DNA of 35,574 bases, from NCBI GenBank assembly GCA_017550025.1, contig JAFYLU010000109.1, positions 1-35,574 of the forward strand, read 5' to 3'. The position numbers and the translations under genes were made by a program. This DNA comes from Bacteroidales bacterium (lineage in GTDB: Bacteria > Bacteroidota > Bacteroidia > Bacteroidales > UBA932). Of the stretch, positions 17,440-26,796 are shown in pieces. The notes beneath the pieces were generated by a model. That model did not search any database. It saw nothing but the letters and a program-made list of their open reading frames with translations, and was not told the origin of the DNA. Within the stretch, counting starts at the first letter, position 1; the number at the start of each line of letters is the position of its first letter.

Positions 17440-18762
17440 TTAGTTTGCCTGACGGGTCTTCACAACCTCGTCATACTTTCTGTAACCTTCCTCGTACTCA
17501 GGACCGTTGCTGCTGAAACGATAGTAGATGTTCTTGAGGTATTCAGCGATATTGACCTTGAGTTCATTGTTCTGCGACACATTGTAAGCCTTCTCAAATG
17601 GCTCGAGAGCGTTCTTGAGAGACTGCTCGAACTCCTCGATGAGAGCCTGGTACTTCCTGTCATCATACTCGTTTGAAGCCTTTTCCTGAAGCTCGATAGC
17701 GAGGTCATAGTAAAGAACACCTGCGCCGATGTATCCGTACTCATATTCAGGGCTGATCTCCGAACACTTGTAATATGACTCAACGGCCTTCTCATACTGC
17801 TTGAGCTCCTTGTAGATGTTACCCTCAACATAGTAGAGAGAAGCATTGTCAGGCTCATTCTTCTTTGCCTCGTCAATAAGCACGAAGAGACGGTCAGCAT
17901 TGTCACCGCTTGAGATATAGTAGTTGATAAGGCCGATGAGGATGCTCTGGCTCTGCGGGAACATCACGAATCCCTGCTCAAGAATTTCAGCGCCCTTCTT
18001 TGCGTCGCCAAGGTTTGTATACACATCAGCAAGCTTTGCGTAAACCTCACCGTTCTCATAGTAATACTTATTTGCGATGCACTGCTCGAAGAGAGACTTT
18101 GCTCTCTCATAGTCCTTTACAGCCCATGCTGTGAATCCTGCATTATAGACAGCTACAGTATCAAGCTTTGAAAGCGGCTCGGTAGCAGATGCAAGTGCAG
18201 CCTTCTCGAAGTTGATGCTTGCATTTGCAAAATCACCGAACTGGTAGCATGTCATACCCTCATCAAGATACTTCTGCGCGATAGTTGCGAGACCTGTGCT
18301 GATCTCTTTTTCCTTTGACTTCTTCACATCCACTTCATAAGCCTTCTTGTAAGCCTCGAGTGCGCCGTCAAGAGCGTCCTCAACTACAGGGGCTGTCACC
18401 TTGATGATAGAGAGCTGACCTGCAGCATTGAAATAAAATTCCTTGTCTGCGTAAATCTCCTTGAGATATGGAGTTCCCTCAAGTACAACCTCTTCAGTTG
18501 CAACCGGCTTCTCGCTTCCCATGAGGAGCTGAAGTTCCTGCTTCGATGCACCAGGCCATGCGTTTCCTATAGGAGCATTGTAAGCGTCAAGATATGCAGA
18601 CGCAAGTTTTGTCCATGTTGCAACCTTTACAGCCTTCTTTGCATCCTGTGATGCAGCTTCTGCGCTAACGACTGCCTTCTTTGCAGCCTCTGGAGTCTTT
18701 GTCTGTGCATCAGCCACCTGTACAGCAAGGAGAACTGCCAATGCGATCAAGATTCTTTTCAT
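17440..18762 (-). CDS. Periplasmic tetratricopeptide-repeat protein
   Basis: A 440-residue protein with a signal peptide (MKRILIALAVLLAVQVADAQ, cleavage near residue 19). An Ala/Lys-rich segment follows (about 22-50), then a unique region with AWPGASKQELQLLMG (about 68-82), then TPR-type helical repeats from about 160 to 430 (for example ALEAYKKAYEVD, YQFGDFANASINFEKA, KDYERAKSLFEQCIA, LKQYEKAVESYYKCSEISPEYEYGY). TPR proteins are protein-interaction scaffolds; no catalytic domain is visible. It lies 21 bp after gyrA with no promoter box between, so it is likely read from the gyrA message, although the products have no known shared function. The specific role is unknown. Confidence 0.85.
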   Translation of the reverse strand: MKRILIALAVLLAVQVADAQTKTPEAAKKAVVSAEAASQDAKKAVKVATWTKLASAYLDAYNAPIGNAWPGASKQELQLLMGSEKPVATEEVVLEGTPYLKEIYADKEFYFNAAGQLSIIKVTAPVVEDALDGALEAYKKAYEVDVKKSKEKEISTGLATIAQKYLDEGMTCYQFGDFANASINFEKAALASATEPLSKLDTVAVYNAGFTAWAVKDYERAKSLFEQCIANKYYYENGEVYAKLADVYTNLGDAKKGAEILEQGFVMFPQSQSILIGLINYYISSGDNADRLFVLIDEAKKNEPDNASLYYVEGNIYKELKQYEKAVESYYKCSEISPEYEYGYIGAGVLYYDLAIELQEKASNEYDDRKYQALIEEFEQSLKNALEPFEKAYNVSQNNELKVNIAEYLKNIYYRFSSNGPEYEEGYRKYDEVVKTRQAN

Positions 18763-18783
18763 AATGTTGTGGTATTAAGTTAA

Positions 18784-21330
18784 TTATTCGTTTGTCTGTT
18801 CTGTCTGCGGTGAAGCGGAATCCTCAAGAGGAGCCTCGGCTGGAGACTGCTGCACCGCAGTGTCATCTTCACTCTTGTTCACAGCAGATATTGCTGCGAT
18901 TGAATCGCCTTCCTTGATATTGATGAGACGCACACCCTGTGTCGCGCGTCCTGCAACCTTGATGTCTGAAACCGCCATCCTGATGGTTATGCCGGAACGG
19001 TTGATGATCATGAGGTCATTCTCATCAGTAACATTCTTCATAGCCACAAGATCACCTGTCTTTTCAGTTATGTTCAATGTCTTGACACCCTTTCCGCCGC
19101 GGTTTGTCTTACGATATTCGTCGAAGTCGGTACGCTTTCCATAGCCATTCTCACTGACGACGAGAAGGCTGTGTGCCGATGCGTCTTCAGCGGTAGGATC
19201 ATAAGCTATCATTCCGATAACTTCGTCATCATCTTCAATATTTATGCCACGGACTCCGGAAGCTGTTCTTCCGAGCGCTCTAGCGTCATTTTCATCGAAA
19301 CGGCAGCAACGTCCCTGACGGCCTGCAAGAAGGATCTCACAATTACCGTTGGTAAGGATTGCGTCAAGGAGTTCGTCTCCGTCACGTACTGTAATCGCTA
19401 TCACACCGTTTGCACGAGGTCTTGAATATGCTTCAAGAGAAGTCTTCTTGATGATTCCCCTCTTTGTTCCAAGTACTATATATGTATTGTTGATATAGTC
19501 CTCATCCTTGAGGTTCCTTACATTGAGATATGTCTTGATCTTGTCATCAGGCTCGATGTTTATCACATTCTGGATCGCACGACCCTTTGACGCACGTGAG
19601 CCTTCCGGTATCTCGTACACCTTCAGCCAGTAGCAGCGGCCGTTCTGGGTGAAGAGAAGCATAGTGCTGTGCATATTGGCCACATAGATATGCTCGATGA
19701 AGTCCTCGTCACGTGTCGCACTACCCTTCATTCCGACTCCACCTCTGTTCTGGAGGCGGTATTCAGTGAGAGATGTCCTCTTTATGTAGCCCAGATGTGA
19801 GATTGTAATCACAACATCCTCATCAGCATAGAAGTCCTCCGGATTGAACTCTTCAGAAGAAAGGGCGATCTCTGTCCTTCGGGCATCACCGTACTTCTCC
19901 TTCATCTCGGTGGTCTCGTCCTTGATGATCTGCATCTGCATGCTCTCGTTTGCAAGAACATCCTCACAGTAACGGATGAACTTCATGAGCTCGTCATACT
20001 CGCTCTGAAGCTTCTCTCTTTCGAGTCCGGTAAGCTGACGCAGACGCATCTCGACAATGGCAGTGGCCTGCACATCAGAGAATCCGAATGCATTGATAAG
20101 TTCGGTCTTCGCCTCATCAACGCTCTTTGAAGAGCGGATGATATTGATTATCTGATCGATGACATCAAGAGCCTTGAGGAGTCCCTCGAGGATATGAGCT
20201 CTCTTGCGGGCTTTTTCAAGGTCGAACTTCGTTCTACGAAGCACCACCTCATGCCTGTGTCTTACGAAATACTTGATAAGGTCCTTCAGGTTCAGCGTCC
20301 TCGGTCTTCCGCCCACGAGAGCGACATTGTTCACGGAGAAGCTTGACTGAAGAGGAGTATATTTGAAGAGAGTGTTGAGAACCACATTGGCATTCGCGTC
20401 CTTCTTGAGTCTGATCACGATGCGCACTCCCTTCATGGTAGTCTCGTCATTGATATACGCGATACCGTCAATTCTCTTGCTCTCCACAAGCTCTGCAATC
20501 TTCTCGATCATCTCACGCTTGTTGACCATGTAAGGGATCTCTGTAACCACGATTGTCTCACGACCCGAATCGCTCACTTCGATTTCAGTCTTCGAACGGA
20601 TCACGATACGGCCTCTTCCGGTCTCGAACGCATCCTTGATGCCCTGACGGCCCTGAATGATACCTCCGGTCGGGAAATCCGGACCCTTCACATAGTGCAT
20701 CAGTTCCTCGACTGTTATCTCCGGATTGTCGATATATGCGCAGATTGCGTCACAGCACTCTGTAAGGTTATGCGGAGCCATGTTGGTGGCCATTCCGACC
20801 GCAATACCCGACGAACCGTTCAGGAGAAGAAGCGGAAGCTTCGTAGGAAGCACCGTAGGTTCCTGAAGGGAATCATCGAAGTTGTTCTGAAAATCAACTG
20901 TATCCTTGTCAAGGTCTGCGAGGACCTCATCAGACAGCTTTGAAAGCTTTGCCTCGGTATAACGCATCGCCGCAACCGGGTCACCGTCCATGGATCCGAA
21001 GTTACCCTGTCCGAACACGAGCGGATATCTCAAGCTCCAGTCCTGCGCCATACGGGCCATAGCATCATACACACTTGAGTCACCGTGCGGATGATACTTA
21101 CCGAGCACCTCACCGACGATACGGGCAGACTTCTTGGTCTGTGTAGACCATGTAAGTCCGAGTTCCTTCATACCGAACAGCACTCTTCGGTGCACCGGCT
21201 TGAAACCATCTCTCACATCAGGCAGAGCACGGGACACGATAACGGACATGGAGTAGTCGATATACGCACTCCTCATCTGCTGATCGATGTTCACCTGTTC
21301 GATCCTGCCTGTCTTTACCTCATTTTCCAT
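18784..21330 (-). CDS. gyrA: DNA gyrase subunit A
   Basis: An 848-residue type IIA topoisomerase subunit that cuts and rejoins DNA for negative supercoiling together with GyrB. The active-site tyrosine is Tyr124 in [11 protein letters not shown]. The quinolone-resistance region reads [10 protein letters not shown] with Ser85 and Asp89 at the positions of E. coli Ser83 and Asp87, so the common resistance substitutions are absent. The C-terminal beta-pinwheel begins about residue 505. The GyrA box position reads QNRGGVG (527-533), a relaxed version of the canonical QRRGGKG, and a second similar motif TNRGGKG occurs in a later blade (about 750). The acidic, Ser/Pro-rich tail is about 35 residues. 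ParC was considered, but the pinwheel length and box favour GyrA. gyrB is not in the window. Confidence 0.95.
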   Translation of the reverse strand: MENEVKTGRIEQVNIDQQMRSAYIDYSMSVIVSRALPDVRDGFKPVHRRVLFGMKELGLTWSTQTKKSARIVGEVLGKYHPHGDSSVYDAMARMAQDWSLRYPLVFGQGNFGSMDGDPVAAMRYTEAKLSKLSDEVLADLDKDTVDFQNNFDDSLQEPTVLPTKLPLLLLNGSSGIAVGMATNMAPHNLTECCDAICAYIDNPEITVEELMHYVKGPDFPTGGIIQGRQGIKDAFETGRGRIVIRSKTEIEVSDSGRETIVVTEIPYMVNKREMIEKIAELVESKRIDGIAYINDETTMKGVRIVIRLKKDANANVVLNTLFKYTPLQSSFSVNNVALVGGRPRTLNLKDLIKYFVRHRHEVVLRRTKFDLEKARKRAHILEGLLKALDVIDQIINIIRSSKSVDEAKTELINAFGFSDVQATAIVEMRLRQLTGLEREKLQSEYDELMKFIRYCEDVLANESMQMQIIKDETTEMKEKYGDARRTEIALSSEEFNPEDFYADEDVVITISHLGYIKRTSLTEYRLQNRGGVGMKGSATRDEDFIEHIYVANMHSTMLLFTQNGRCYWLKVYEIPEGSRASKGRAIQNVINIEPDDKIKTYLNVRNLKDEDYINNTYIVLGTKRGIIKKTSLEAYSRPRANGVIAITVRDGDELLDAILTNGNCEILLAGRQGRCCRFDENDARALGRTASGVRGINIEDDDEVIGMIAYDPTAEDASAHSLLVVSENGYGKRTDFDEYRKTNRGGKGVKTLNITEKTGDLVAMKNVTDENDLMIINRSGITIRMAVSDIKVAGRATQGVRLINIKEGDSIAAISAVNKSEDDTAVQQSPAEAPLEDSASPQTEQTNE

Positions 21331-21365
21331 ATATGTTATTTACTTTTTATACTTAATTATACATC

Positions 21366-21402
21366 TTGGCAAAGTTACAAAAAAAATAGTAATTTTGTGC
21401 AA
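21366..21402. promoter_or_regulatory. Overlapping divergent promoters of gyrA (-) and the Clp unfoldase gene (+)
   Basis: Plus strand: TTG at 21366-21368, then 21 nt, then TAATTTTG at 21390-21397, directing the clp gene. Minus strand: TTG at 21402-21400, then 22 nt, then TAACTTTG at 21377-21370, directing gyrA. The two -33 to -7 intervals interleave in 37 bp, so RNA polymerase can probably occupy only one at a time. Confidence 0.75.
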
Positions 21403-21446
21403 TCAACAATGATTTTAAGTTTCAACTATCATATTTTTGGATTCAT

Positions 21447-23789
21447 ATGGAAATCAGCATATCAGACGAGCTTCATTCGATAATCAATTTCTCGAGGGAA
21501 GAAGCCATGAGGACAGGAAGTTACGGCATAGCTCCGGACCATCTCTTCCTCGGCATCCTGAGGCATCGTGAGAACATAGCCACAGACGCGCTCCGGGCAG
21601 CAGAAACAGATCTGGAAGAAATGAAGCAGTTCATTGACAGCCATATATTCACCAACGAACACATACCATATTCAGACATAGACAAGGTAAGCTTCTCCAG
21701 AGGAGTGCAGAACGTACTGAGCTTCACCATCCTCGAAGCCACTAAAGTCCGCAGTGCCCAAGCATCCTCACAGCATCTGCTCCTTGCCCTGTGCAAGGCC
21801 GGAGGTTCATATGGAAGCACATATCTGCATGATCTCGGAGTAGACTACGGCCATATCTTCAGATATCTTGACAGGAACAATCTCCTGGACCGGGACACCA
21901 TGAATGCAGGCAGTCAGGAACAGAGTCAGGAAGACCAGGTCCCTCACATCCGGATCAGGGCCGTAGAGCAGGAAAAGCAGGAAGAAGAGCCGCAGCTTCC
22001 CCCACTCGAAGAATTCGGATATGACATAACCAAGGCTGCACGCGAAGGAAAGCTCGACCCGCTGGTCGGCAGGGAAGACGAAATCCAGAGAGTCATACAG
22101 ATATTGGGAAGAAGAAGGAAGAACAACCCTATGCTTGTAGGAGATCCCGGTGTGGGAAAATCCGCTATTGTGGAAGGCATAGCCATCAAGATCGTGACCG
22201 GAGACATCCCTTCATCACTGGCAGACAAAAGGCTCATATCCCTGGATCTTGGCTCTATCGTGGCAGGCACCAGATACAGGGGCGACTTTGAAAAAAGGCT
22301 CAAATCCATCATCAATGAAGCGGCTGCGGCTCCGGATGTGATACTTTTCATAGACGAATTCCACACAATCGTCGGTGCAGGAGGAGCCTCGGGAAGCCTC
22401 GATGCCGCAAACATGCTCAAGCCGGCACTTGCAAGAGGTGACATCCAGTGCATCGGAGCGACTACAATAGACGAGTTCCGCAAGATTGTGGAGAAGGACG
22501 GGGCTCTCGACAGGAGATTCCAGAAAATCGTCGTGGAGCACACAGACATTGCGCACACGATCTCAATACTTGACCGTCTGAAGACAAACTACGAAAAGCA
22601 TCACAACGTCATATACAGTGACGAGGCCATAGAGGCATGTGTAAGGATGTCAGACAGATACATCACAGACCGATGCCTTCCGGACAAGGCTATTGACGCA
22701 ATGGACGAAGCTGGTTCTATGGTAAGGCTGAAGAACCCGAAGAAGACCGGGCATGTGACTGCAGAAGATGTGGCTTCCGTGATTTCAAAGATGACCGGAA
22801 TTCCTTCAGGAAGGATAGCCGAAGGAGAAGGAAACAAGCTGATGAAGATGCAGGACAAGCTCCGAAACAGGATAATAGGCCAGGATGAAGCAATAGAAAA
22901 AGTAGTAAAGGCAATACGCAGGAACAGGGCCGGAATCAAAGACCCGGACAAGCCTATCGGCACATTCCTGTTCTTCGGACCTACCGGTGTCGGAAAGACC
23001 CAGCTGGCAAAGTCTCTGGCAGAGTATCTGTTTGACTCCGAGGACAATATGATAAGACTGGACATGAGCGAATATATGGAGAAATTCAACGTATCAAGGC
23101 TCATAGGCGCCCCTCCGGGATATGTCGGCTTCGAGGAAGGCGGTCAGTTGAGCGAACGCGTCAGACAGAAGCCTTATTGCGTCGTGCTTCTCGATGAAGT
23201 GGAAAAGGCTCATCCGGATGTATTCAACCTCCTTCTGCAGGTCATGGATGAAGGCAGGCTGACGGACAGCAACGGAAGAACGGTAAGCTTCAGGAACACT
23301 ATTGTGATAATGACATCCAATGTGGGAAGCCGCGAACTTGATGAATACGGAAGCGGCGTAGGGTTCAGCACAGCCGGGAGAAACGTCCAGATGAACAGGC
23401 AGGCGGTGTTGGAAAAGGCTGTCAGAAAGGCCTTCCCGCCGGAATTCATCAACAGGGTCGACGAACAGGTGTTCTTCAGATCGCTCACACGTGAAGATAT
23501 AGAGAAGATCATCGACATCGAACTCAAGGGCCTGAAGAAGCGCGTCAGCGAAGCCGGCTTCGAACTGAATGTCACAGCAGCAGCAAAGAGGTTTGTTGCC
23601 GATGCCGGATACGACCCGAGCTACGGAGCACGCCCTCTCAAGAGAGCGATTCAGAGGCATATAGAGGACCCGGTGTCCGAACATATCATAGCCTCACGCA
23701 TATTCACCGGAAAGAACGCTCCAGAAAGCAGGAAAATACGCGTCAGCCTGTCGGAGGACAAGCAGAGCACCTGCGTTGAATGGCGCTAG
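21447..23789 (+). CDS. Clp ATPase, ClpC/ClpA type, without an M domain
   Basis: A 780-residue AAA+ unfoldase. The N domain spans about 1-145 (two Clp-N repeats), then an acidic linker. D1 has Walker A GDPGVGKS (232-239) and Walker B VILFIDEF (298-305). D2 has Walker A GPTGVGKT (511-518) and Walker B VVLLDEVE (579-586). VGF at 638-640 is in the place of the IGF/LGF loop that docks on ClpP, so it should work with the ClpP protease. D2 motifs such as GAPPGYVGFEEGGQLSERVRQKPY look ClpC-like. However, the 50-60-residue coiled-coil M domain of ClpC, expected after the DEA motif near 420, is replaced by about a dozen residues (KNPKKTGHVT), as in ClpA. Thus regulation by MecA-type adaptors is not expected. 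Calling it clpA or clpC is arbitrary. Divergent from gyrA. Confidence 0.93.
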   Translation: MEISISDELHSIINFSREEAMRTGSYGIAPDHLFLGILRHRENIATDALRAAETDLEEMKQFIDSHIFTNEHIPYSDIDKVSFSRGVQNVLSFTILEATKVRSAQASSQHLLLALCKAGGSYGSTYLHDLGVDYGHIFRYLDRNNLLDRDTMNAGSQEQSQEDQVPHIRIRAVEQEKQEEEPQLPPLEEFGYDITKAAREGKLDPLVGREDEIQRVIQILGRRRKNNPMLVGDPGVGKSAIVEGIAIKIVTGDIPSSLADKRLISLDLGSIVAGTRYRGDFEKRLKSIINEAAAAPDVILFIDEFHTIVGAGGASGSLDAANMLKPALARGDIQCIGATTIDEFRKIVEKDGALDRRFQKIVVEHTDIAHTISILDRLKTNYEKHHNVIYSDEAIEACVRMSDRYITDRCLPDKAIDAMDEAGSMVRLKNPKKTGHVTAEDVASVISKMTGIPSGRIAEGEGNKLMKMQDKLRNRIIGQDEAIEKVVKAIRRNRAGIKDPDKPIGTFLFFGPTGVGKTQLAKSLAEYLFDSEDNMIRLDMSEYMEKFNVSRLIGAPPGYVGFEEGGQLSERVRQKPYCVVLLDEVEKAHPDVFNLLLQVMDEGRLTDSNGRTVSFRNTIVIMTSNVGSRELDEYGSGVGFSTAGRNVQMNRQAVLEKAVRKAFPPEFINRVDEQVFFRSLTREDIEKIIDIELKGLKKRVSEAGFELNVTAAAKRFVADAGYDPSYGARPLKRAIQRHIEDPVSEHIIASRIFTGKNAPESRKIRVSLSEDKQSTCVEWR

Positions 23790-23908
23790 GCAAGGCTTAC
23801 ATCCATAAGTTCAAGGTCCATGTCGTTGATCATATCGACAAGAGTCCTGTATGAAGATTCAGATGAGATCATCGAGCTGATGAAAGCGAGAGTATTGTCT
23901 GTATTCAT
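23786..23908 (-). CDS. Small ORF of 40 codons, antisense, own promoter; function unknown
   Basis: A minus-strand ORF from ATG at 23908 to a TAG at 23788-23786, which overlaps the clp stop codon by 2 bp. The predicted peptide (MNTDNTLAFISSMISSESSY, then a C-terminal half rich in Asp, Met and Leu, ending in VSLA) is acidic, lacks a signal or membrane segment and could form an amphipathic helix. Support is contextual: a perfect -7 box TATCTTTG(C) lies 21 nt upstream (23937-23930), giving a leader of about 15 nt, and a palindrome overlaps that promoter. It fills the otherwise empty clp-HAD gap. It may be a real small protein, or a short untranslated antisense transcript from the same promoter. 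I do not recognise the peptide. Confidence 0.45.
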   Translation of the reverse strand: MNTDNTLAFISSMISSESSYRTLVDMINDMDLELMDVSLA

Positions 23909-23928
23909 ATCATTGTTGTTTTGTTAAT

Positions 23929-23953
23929 GCAAAGATATGGCACCATTGTGCCA
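23929..23953 (-). promoter_or_regulatory. Promoter box with an overlapping operator-like palindrome
   Basis: Minus strand TATCTTTGC at 23937-23929 is a strong -7 box. Directly upstream is TGGCAC-CATT-GTGCCA (23938-23953), a perfect 6-bp inverted repeat with a 4-nt spacer. A protein bound there would occlude the -7 to -33 region of this promoter. Confidence 0.55.
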
Positions 23954-23976
23954 ACTTAAAGCACATATAAAGAAAT

Positions 23977-24645
23977 ATGGCCACGAGACTGATTATTTTT
24001 GACCTTGACGGGACACTCCTCGACACAAGGCTCGACATAGCGCAAGCATGCAACTACGCTTTAAGGCAATGCGGATGTCCCGAAAGGAGGCTGGAGGAAT
24101 ACAACATGATGGTAGGAAAAGGAATAAGCAATCTTTTCCGCGCAGCCCTTCCGGAAGAAATGAGGAACGAAGAAATGGTAATGAAGATGAAAAGCCATTT
24201 CATACCATATTACGGCGAGCACATCGACGACTCCACCAGACCATATCCGGGGATAATCCGGATGCTCGACCTGATGGCCGGACATGGCATCATGCTTGCC
24301 GTCGCATCCAACAAGTACCAGACAGGCACTGAAGAACTTGTAAGAAGGCAGCTCGGCAGCGAAAGATTTGTAAAGATCCTCGGCCAGAGAGAAGGAAAGC
24401 CGCTCAAGCCAGACCCGGACATAATCACCGAGGTGATGAGTGCAGTGCCCGGCATAAGCAGGGAGGAAGTCGTATACTGCGGAGATTCGGATGTAGACAT
24501 GCAGACAGGCATGAATGCAGGCGTAAGGACGATCGGAGTGACATGGGGATTCCGCACCAAGGAGGAACTTTCCGCATATGGCCCGTGGCATCTGGCCGCA
24601 AATGCCGAAGAAATCGCAGGAGCAATTATCGCAGATTCAGAATAA
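23977..24645 (+). CDS. HAD-family phosphatase, phosphoglycolate phosphatase-like
   Basis: A 222-residue cytoplasmic HAD hydrolase of the Gph type. Motif I is FDLDGTLLDT, with nucleophile Asp9 and acid/base Asp11. A helical cap follows (about 18-85). Motif II is the serine in VASNK (about residue 110), motif III is the lysine in GKPLKPDPD, and motif IV is GDSDVDM. These are all the residues needed for phosphomonoester hydrolysis through an aspartyl-phosphate. Likely substrates are phosphoglycolate or other small sugar or nucleotide phosphates; the motifs do not discriminate. No plus-strand -7 box is visible between clp and this gene, so it may depend on read-through from clp. Confidence 0.88.
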   Translation: MATRLIIFDLDGTLLDTRLDIAQACNYALRQCGCPERRLEEYNMMVGKGISNLFRAALPEEMRNEEMVMKMKSHFIPYYGEHIDDSTRPYPGIIRMLDLMAGHGIMLAVASNKYQTGTEELVRRQLGSERFVKILGQREGKPLKPDPDIITEVMSAVPGISREEVVYCGDSDVDMQTGMNAGVRTIGVTWGFRTKEELSAYGPWHLAANAEEIAGAIIADSE

Positions 24646-24649
24646 ATGA

Positions 24650-24657
24650 TAAATTTG
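24650..24657 (+). promoter_or_regulatory. -7 box of the permease-esterase pair
   Basis: TAAATTTG followed by C, right after the HAD stop codon (24645). It predicts a leader of 10-15 nt to the ATG at 24677. The -33 box is not clear. Confidence 0.55.
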
Positions 24658-24676
24658 CAACATAAGACTCGTGATT

Positions 24677-25840
24677 ATGGAACAGAATGAAAGATACACG
24701 GACAAGCTGGCGAAATACATTCTCCTCGCAGCCGGCCTTGCAACAGCAGGGGCCATTTGCTGGTTTCTGAAGAGTGTGATCATTTATATTCTTGCAGCAG
24801 TGGTGGTATCGCTCATAGCCAAGCCGCTGATGACGCAGACACAGAAAATCCGCATAAAGGGCAGGAAGGCACCGGACTGGTTTCTGGCAGCATTCACTCT
24901 TTCAGCAGTAATACTGATCCTGCTTTCCGTACTGACACTCATCGTGCCTATCGTCAGCGGAATACTCAAGGGAATATCCCTTTCAAGCATTGAAAAGGCA
25001 GCTGGGCAGATAGCCGTTCCCCTTGGCAATCTGAATGACTTCATACGAAGCACATTCCCGCAGCTGGGTCCGGACTTCAGGATAGAGATGGCAGTGATCG
25101 AACAGATCAGGAACATATTCGACGTCTCGTGGATATCGTCGATGATAGGTTCCGCAACATCATTCCTGACAAGCTTCGGAATCGGACTTTTTTCTGTGGT
25201 GTTCATCGGATTCTTCTTCATCAAGGATGACGGACTCTTCACGAAGATAGTCTGCTCTCTCGTACCCGACAAGCATGAAAAGACGGCAGAAAAGGCCATC
25301 TCGGACATCGGAAGCCTGCTTTCAAGATACTTCATCGGAGTACTCATCGAGGTTACAGGAGTGGCACTGATAAACTTCCTCGGCCTGTTCTTCATAGCAA
25401 GACTCGGATTCAATGCAGCCATTGGAATTGCATTCCTCACCGGAATCACCAATATCATACCATATGTGGGACCTCTTATCGGAGGGGTATCCGGAACCAT
25501 ATTGGGACTTATCATCAAATACAGCAGCGCAGTTCCTATCGGACTTGATGTGAACTTCTGGGTCTTTGCATCGATACTTATCGCTATCCTTGGCTTCGCA
25601 CAGCTTGTTGATAATTTCGTCTATCAGCCGTTGATATATTCGACAAGCATAAAATCGACACCGCTTGAGATATTCATCGTGCTTCTCATAGTCGGAAACC
25701 TTGGCGGTCCGCTGGCAATGATCATTGCAATACCATGCTACACTGCCGTCAGGGTGATTGCCTTCAGATTCTTCGGTCACATCAAGGCAATCAGAAGACT
25801 CATACCATCTGAAAAACTCATAACAGGAAAAGAATCATGA
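24677..25840 (+). CDS. AI-2E family transporter-like membrane protein
   Basis: A 387-residue membrane protein of the AI-2E (formerly UPF0118/PerM) family with seven or eight hydrophobic segments: a helical pair near residues 12-55, further helices near 73-95 and 160-182, and a C-terminal group from about 235 to 370. The conserved C-terminal part is visible around FLTGITNIIPYVGPLIGG and the glycine-rich stretch after it. Despite the name, most family members are not shown to export autoinducer 2; some act as ion or proton antiporters. The ATG at 24677 is preferred to the in-frame GTG at 24671 two codons earlier. The stop codon overlaps the ATG of the esterase gene (ATGA), so translation is probably coupled. 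Confidence 0.9.
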   Translation: MEQNERYTDKLAKYILLAAGLATAGAICWFLKSVIIYILAAVVVSLIAKPLMTQTQKIRIKGRKAPDWFLAAFTLSAVILILLSVLTLIVPIVSGILKGISLSSIEKAAGQIAVPLGNLNDFIRSTFPQLGPDFRIEMAVIEQIRNIFDVSWISSMIGSATSFLTSFGIGLFSVVFIGFFFIKDDGLFTKIVCSLVPDKHEKTAEKAISDIGSLLSRYFIGVLIEVTGVALINFLGLFFIARLGFNAAIGIAFLTGITNIIPYVGPLIGGVSGTILGLIIKYSSAVPIGLDVNFWVFASILIAILGFAQLVDNFVYQPLIYSTSIKSTPLEIFIVLLIVGNLGGPLAMIIAIPCYTAVRVIAFRFFGHIKAIRRLIPSEKLITGKES

Positions 25841-26793
25841 TAAAGAAGACACTCATAATAGCAGCAGTACTGCTTGCAGGAGTACTTGGCTTCAACGCAG
25901 AAGCACAGAACGCGACAATAACTCCAGACGGCACATACATGTTTGTACAGAGAGACACATGTGACCTCTATATGGATGTATACGACCCGGCACCGGGCAG
26001 CCAGACAAGCATAGACGGCAAAAATAAACCGACCATCATCTTCATGTTCGGAGGAGGATTCATAGGCGGCACAAGAGACAACCCAAGCTACCACAAGTGG
26101 TTCAGGCAGATGACAGATGCAGGCTACCGCATCATATCGATAGACTACCGCCTCGGCCTGAAAGGCTCCGACAAGGTAGGCATTGCCCAGGTGAATGCCA
26201 TCGACAAGGCTATACATATGGCAGTGGAAGACCTTTTCAGTGCGACAAACTTCATCCTTGAAAATGCGGAGCAGCTTGGAGTGGAACCAGACAACATCGT
26301 CATCAGCGGTTCTTCAGCCGGAGCTATTTCTGCGATGCAGGCCGAATATGAGATCAGCAACCGCACATCATGGGCATCCGTTCTCCCGCAAGGATTCGAC
26401 TATGCAGGAGTGATGTCATTCGCTGGAGCGATCCTCTCAAGAGAAGGAAAGGTTGACTTTAAGAATAACCCGGCACCTATCCTCATGCTCCACGGAACTG
26501 CCGACAAGCTCGTGGAATACAAGCAGATCAAGGTTTTCAATCTTGGCTTCTTCGGAGGCGGCACACTCGTGGAAAGATTCAAGAAATACGGCCTGAACTA
26601 CAACATGTACCACTTCATAGACTACGGACATGAAATCGCAGGAGCAATGGACACGACAACAGACATCCAGTTCCAGTTCCTCGAAAAGAATGTGATGAAG
26701 AAGCAGATGCGCATCATCGAAGCATGGGTCGAGGATGCCGGAGTCTGGAAAGGACACGGTCCGCAGTCAAGAAAGGAATTATACGGAAACTGA
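25837..26793 (+). CDS. Secreted alpha/beta hydrolase, carboxylesterase-like
   Basis: A 318-residue protein with a signal peptide (hydrophobic 5-18, cleavage near AEA-Q, residue 23). The alpha/beta-hydrolase features are complete: oxyanion-hole motif FGGGFIGG (71-78), nucleophile elbow GSSAG with Ser160, acid Asp223 in HGTADKLV and His265 in DYGHE. The pattern resembles the BD-FAE/acetylxylan-type esterases common in Bacteroidales. Acetyl or feruloyl ester substrates on plant or host glycans are possible, but no carbohydrate-active genes are adjacent. It is coupled by 4-bp overlap to the AI-2E-type permease gene and ends only 3 bp from the convergent MORN gene, with no terminator in the gap. 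Confidence 0.88.
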   Translation: MIKKTLIIAAVLLAGVLGFNAEAQNATITPDGTYMFVQRDTCDLYMDVYDPAPGSQTSIDGKNKPTIIFMFGGGFIGGTRDNPSYHKWFRQMTDAGYRIISIDYRLGLKGSDKVGIAQVNAIDKAIHMAVEDLFSATNFILENAEQLGVEPDNIVISGSSAGAISAMQAEYEISNRTSWASVLPQGFDYAGVMSFAGAILSREGKVDFKNNPAPILMLHGTADKLVEYKQIKVFNLGFFGGGTLVERFKKYGLNYNMYHFIDYGHEIAGAMDTTTDIQFQFLEKNVMKKQMRIIEAWVEDAGVWKGHGPQSRKELYGN

Positions 26794-26796
26794 CGA

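Noticed and set aside
18784-21330. Topoisomerase IV subunit ParC instead of GyrA
   Set aside because: A six-blade C-terminal region with a GyrA-box-like motif at the right place and the overall length favour GyrA.
24677-25840. Quorum-sensing (AI-2) export role for the AI-2E family protein
   Set aside because: The family name is historical, and no luxS or lsr-type gene is in the window. Only the membrane-family assignment is supported.
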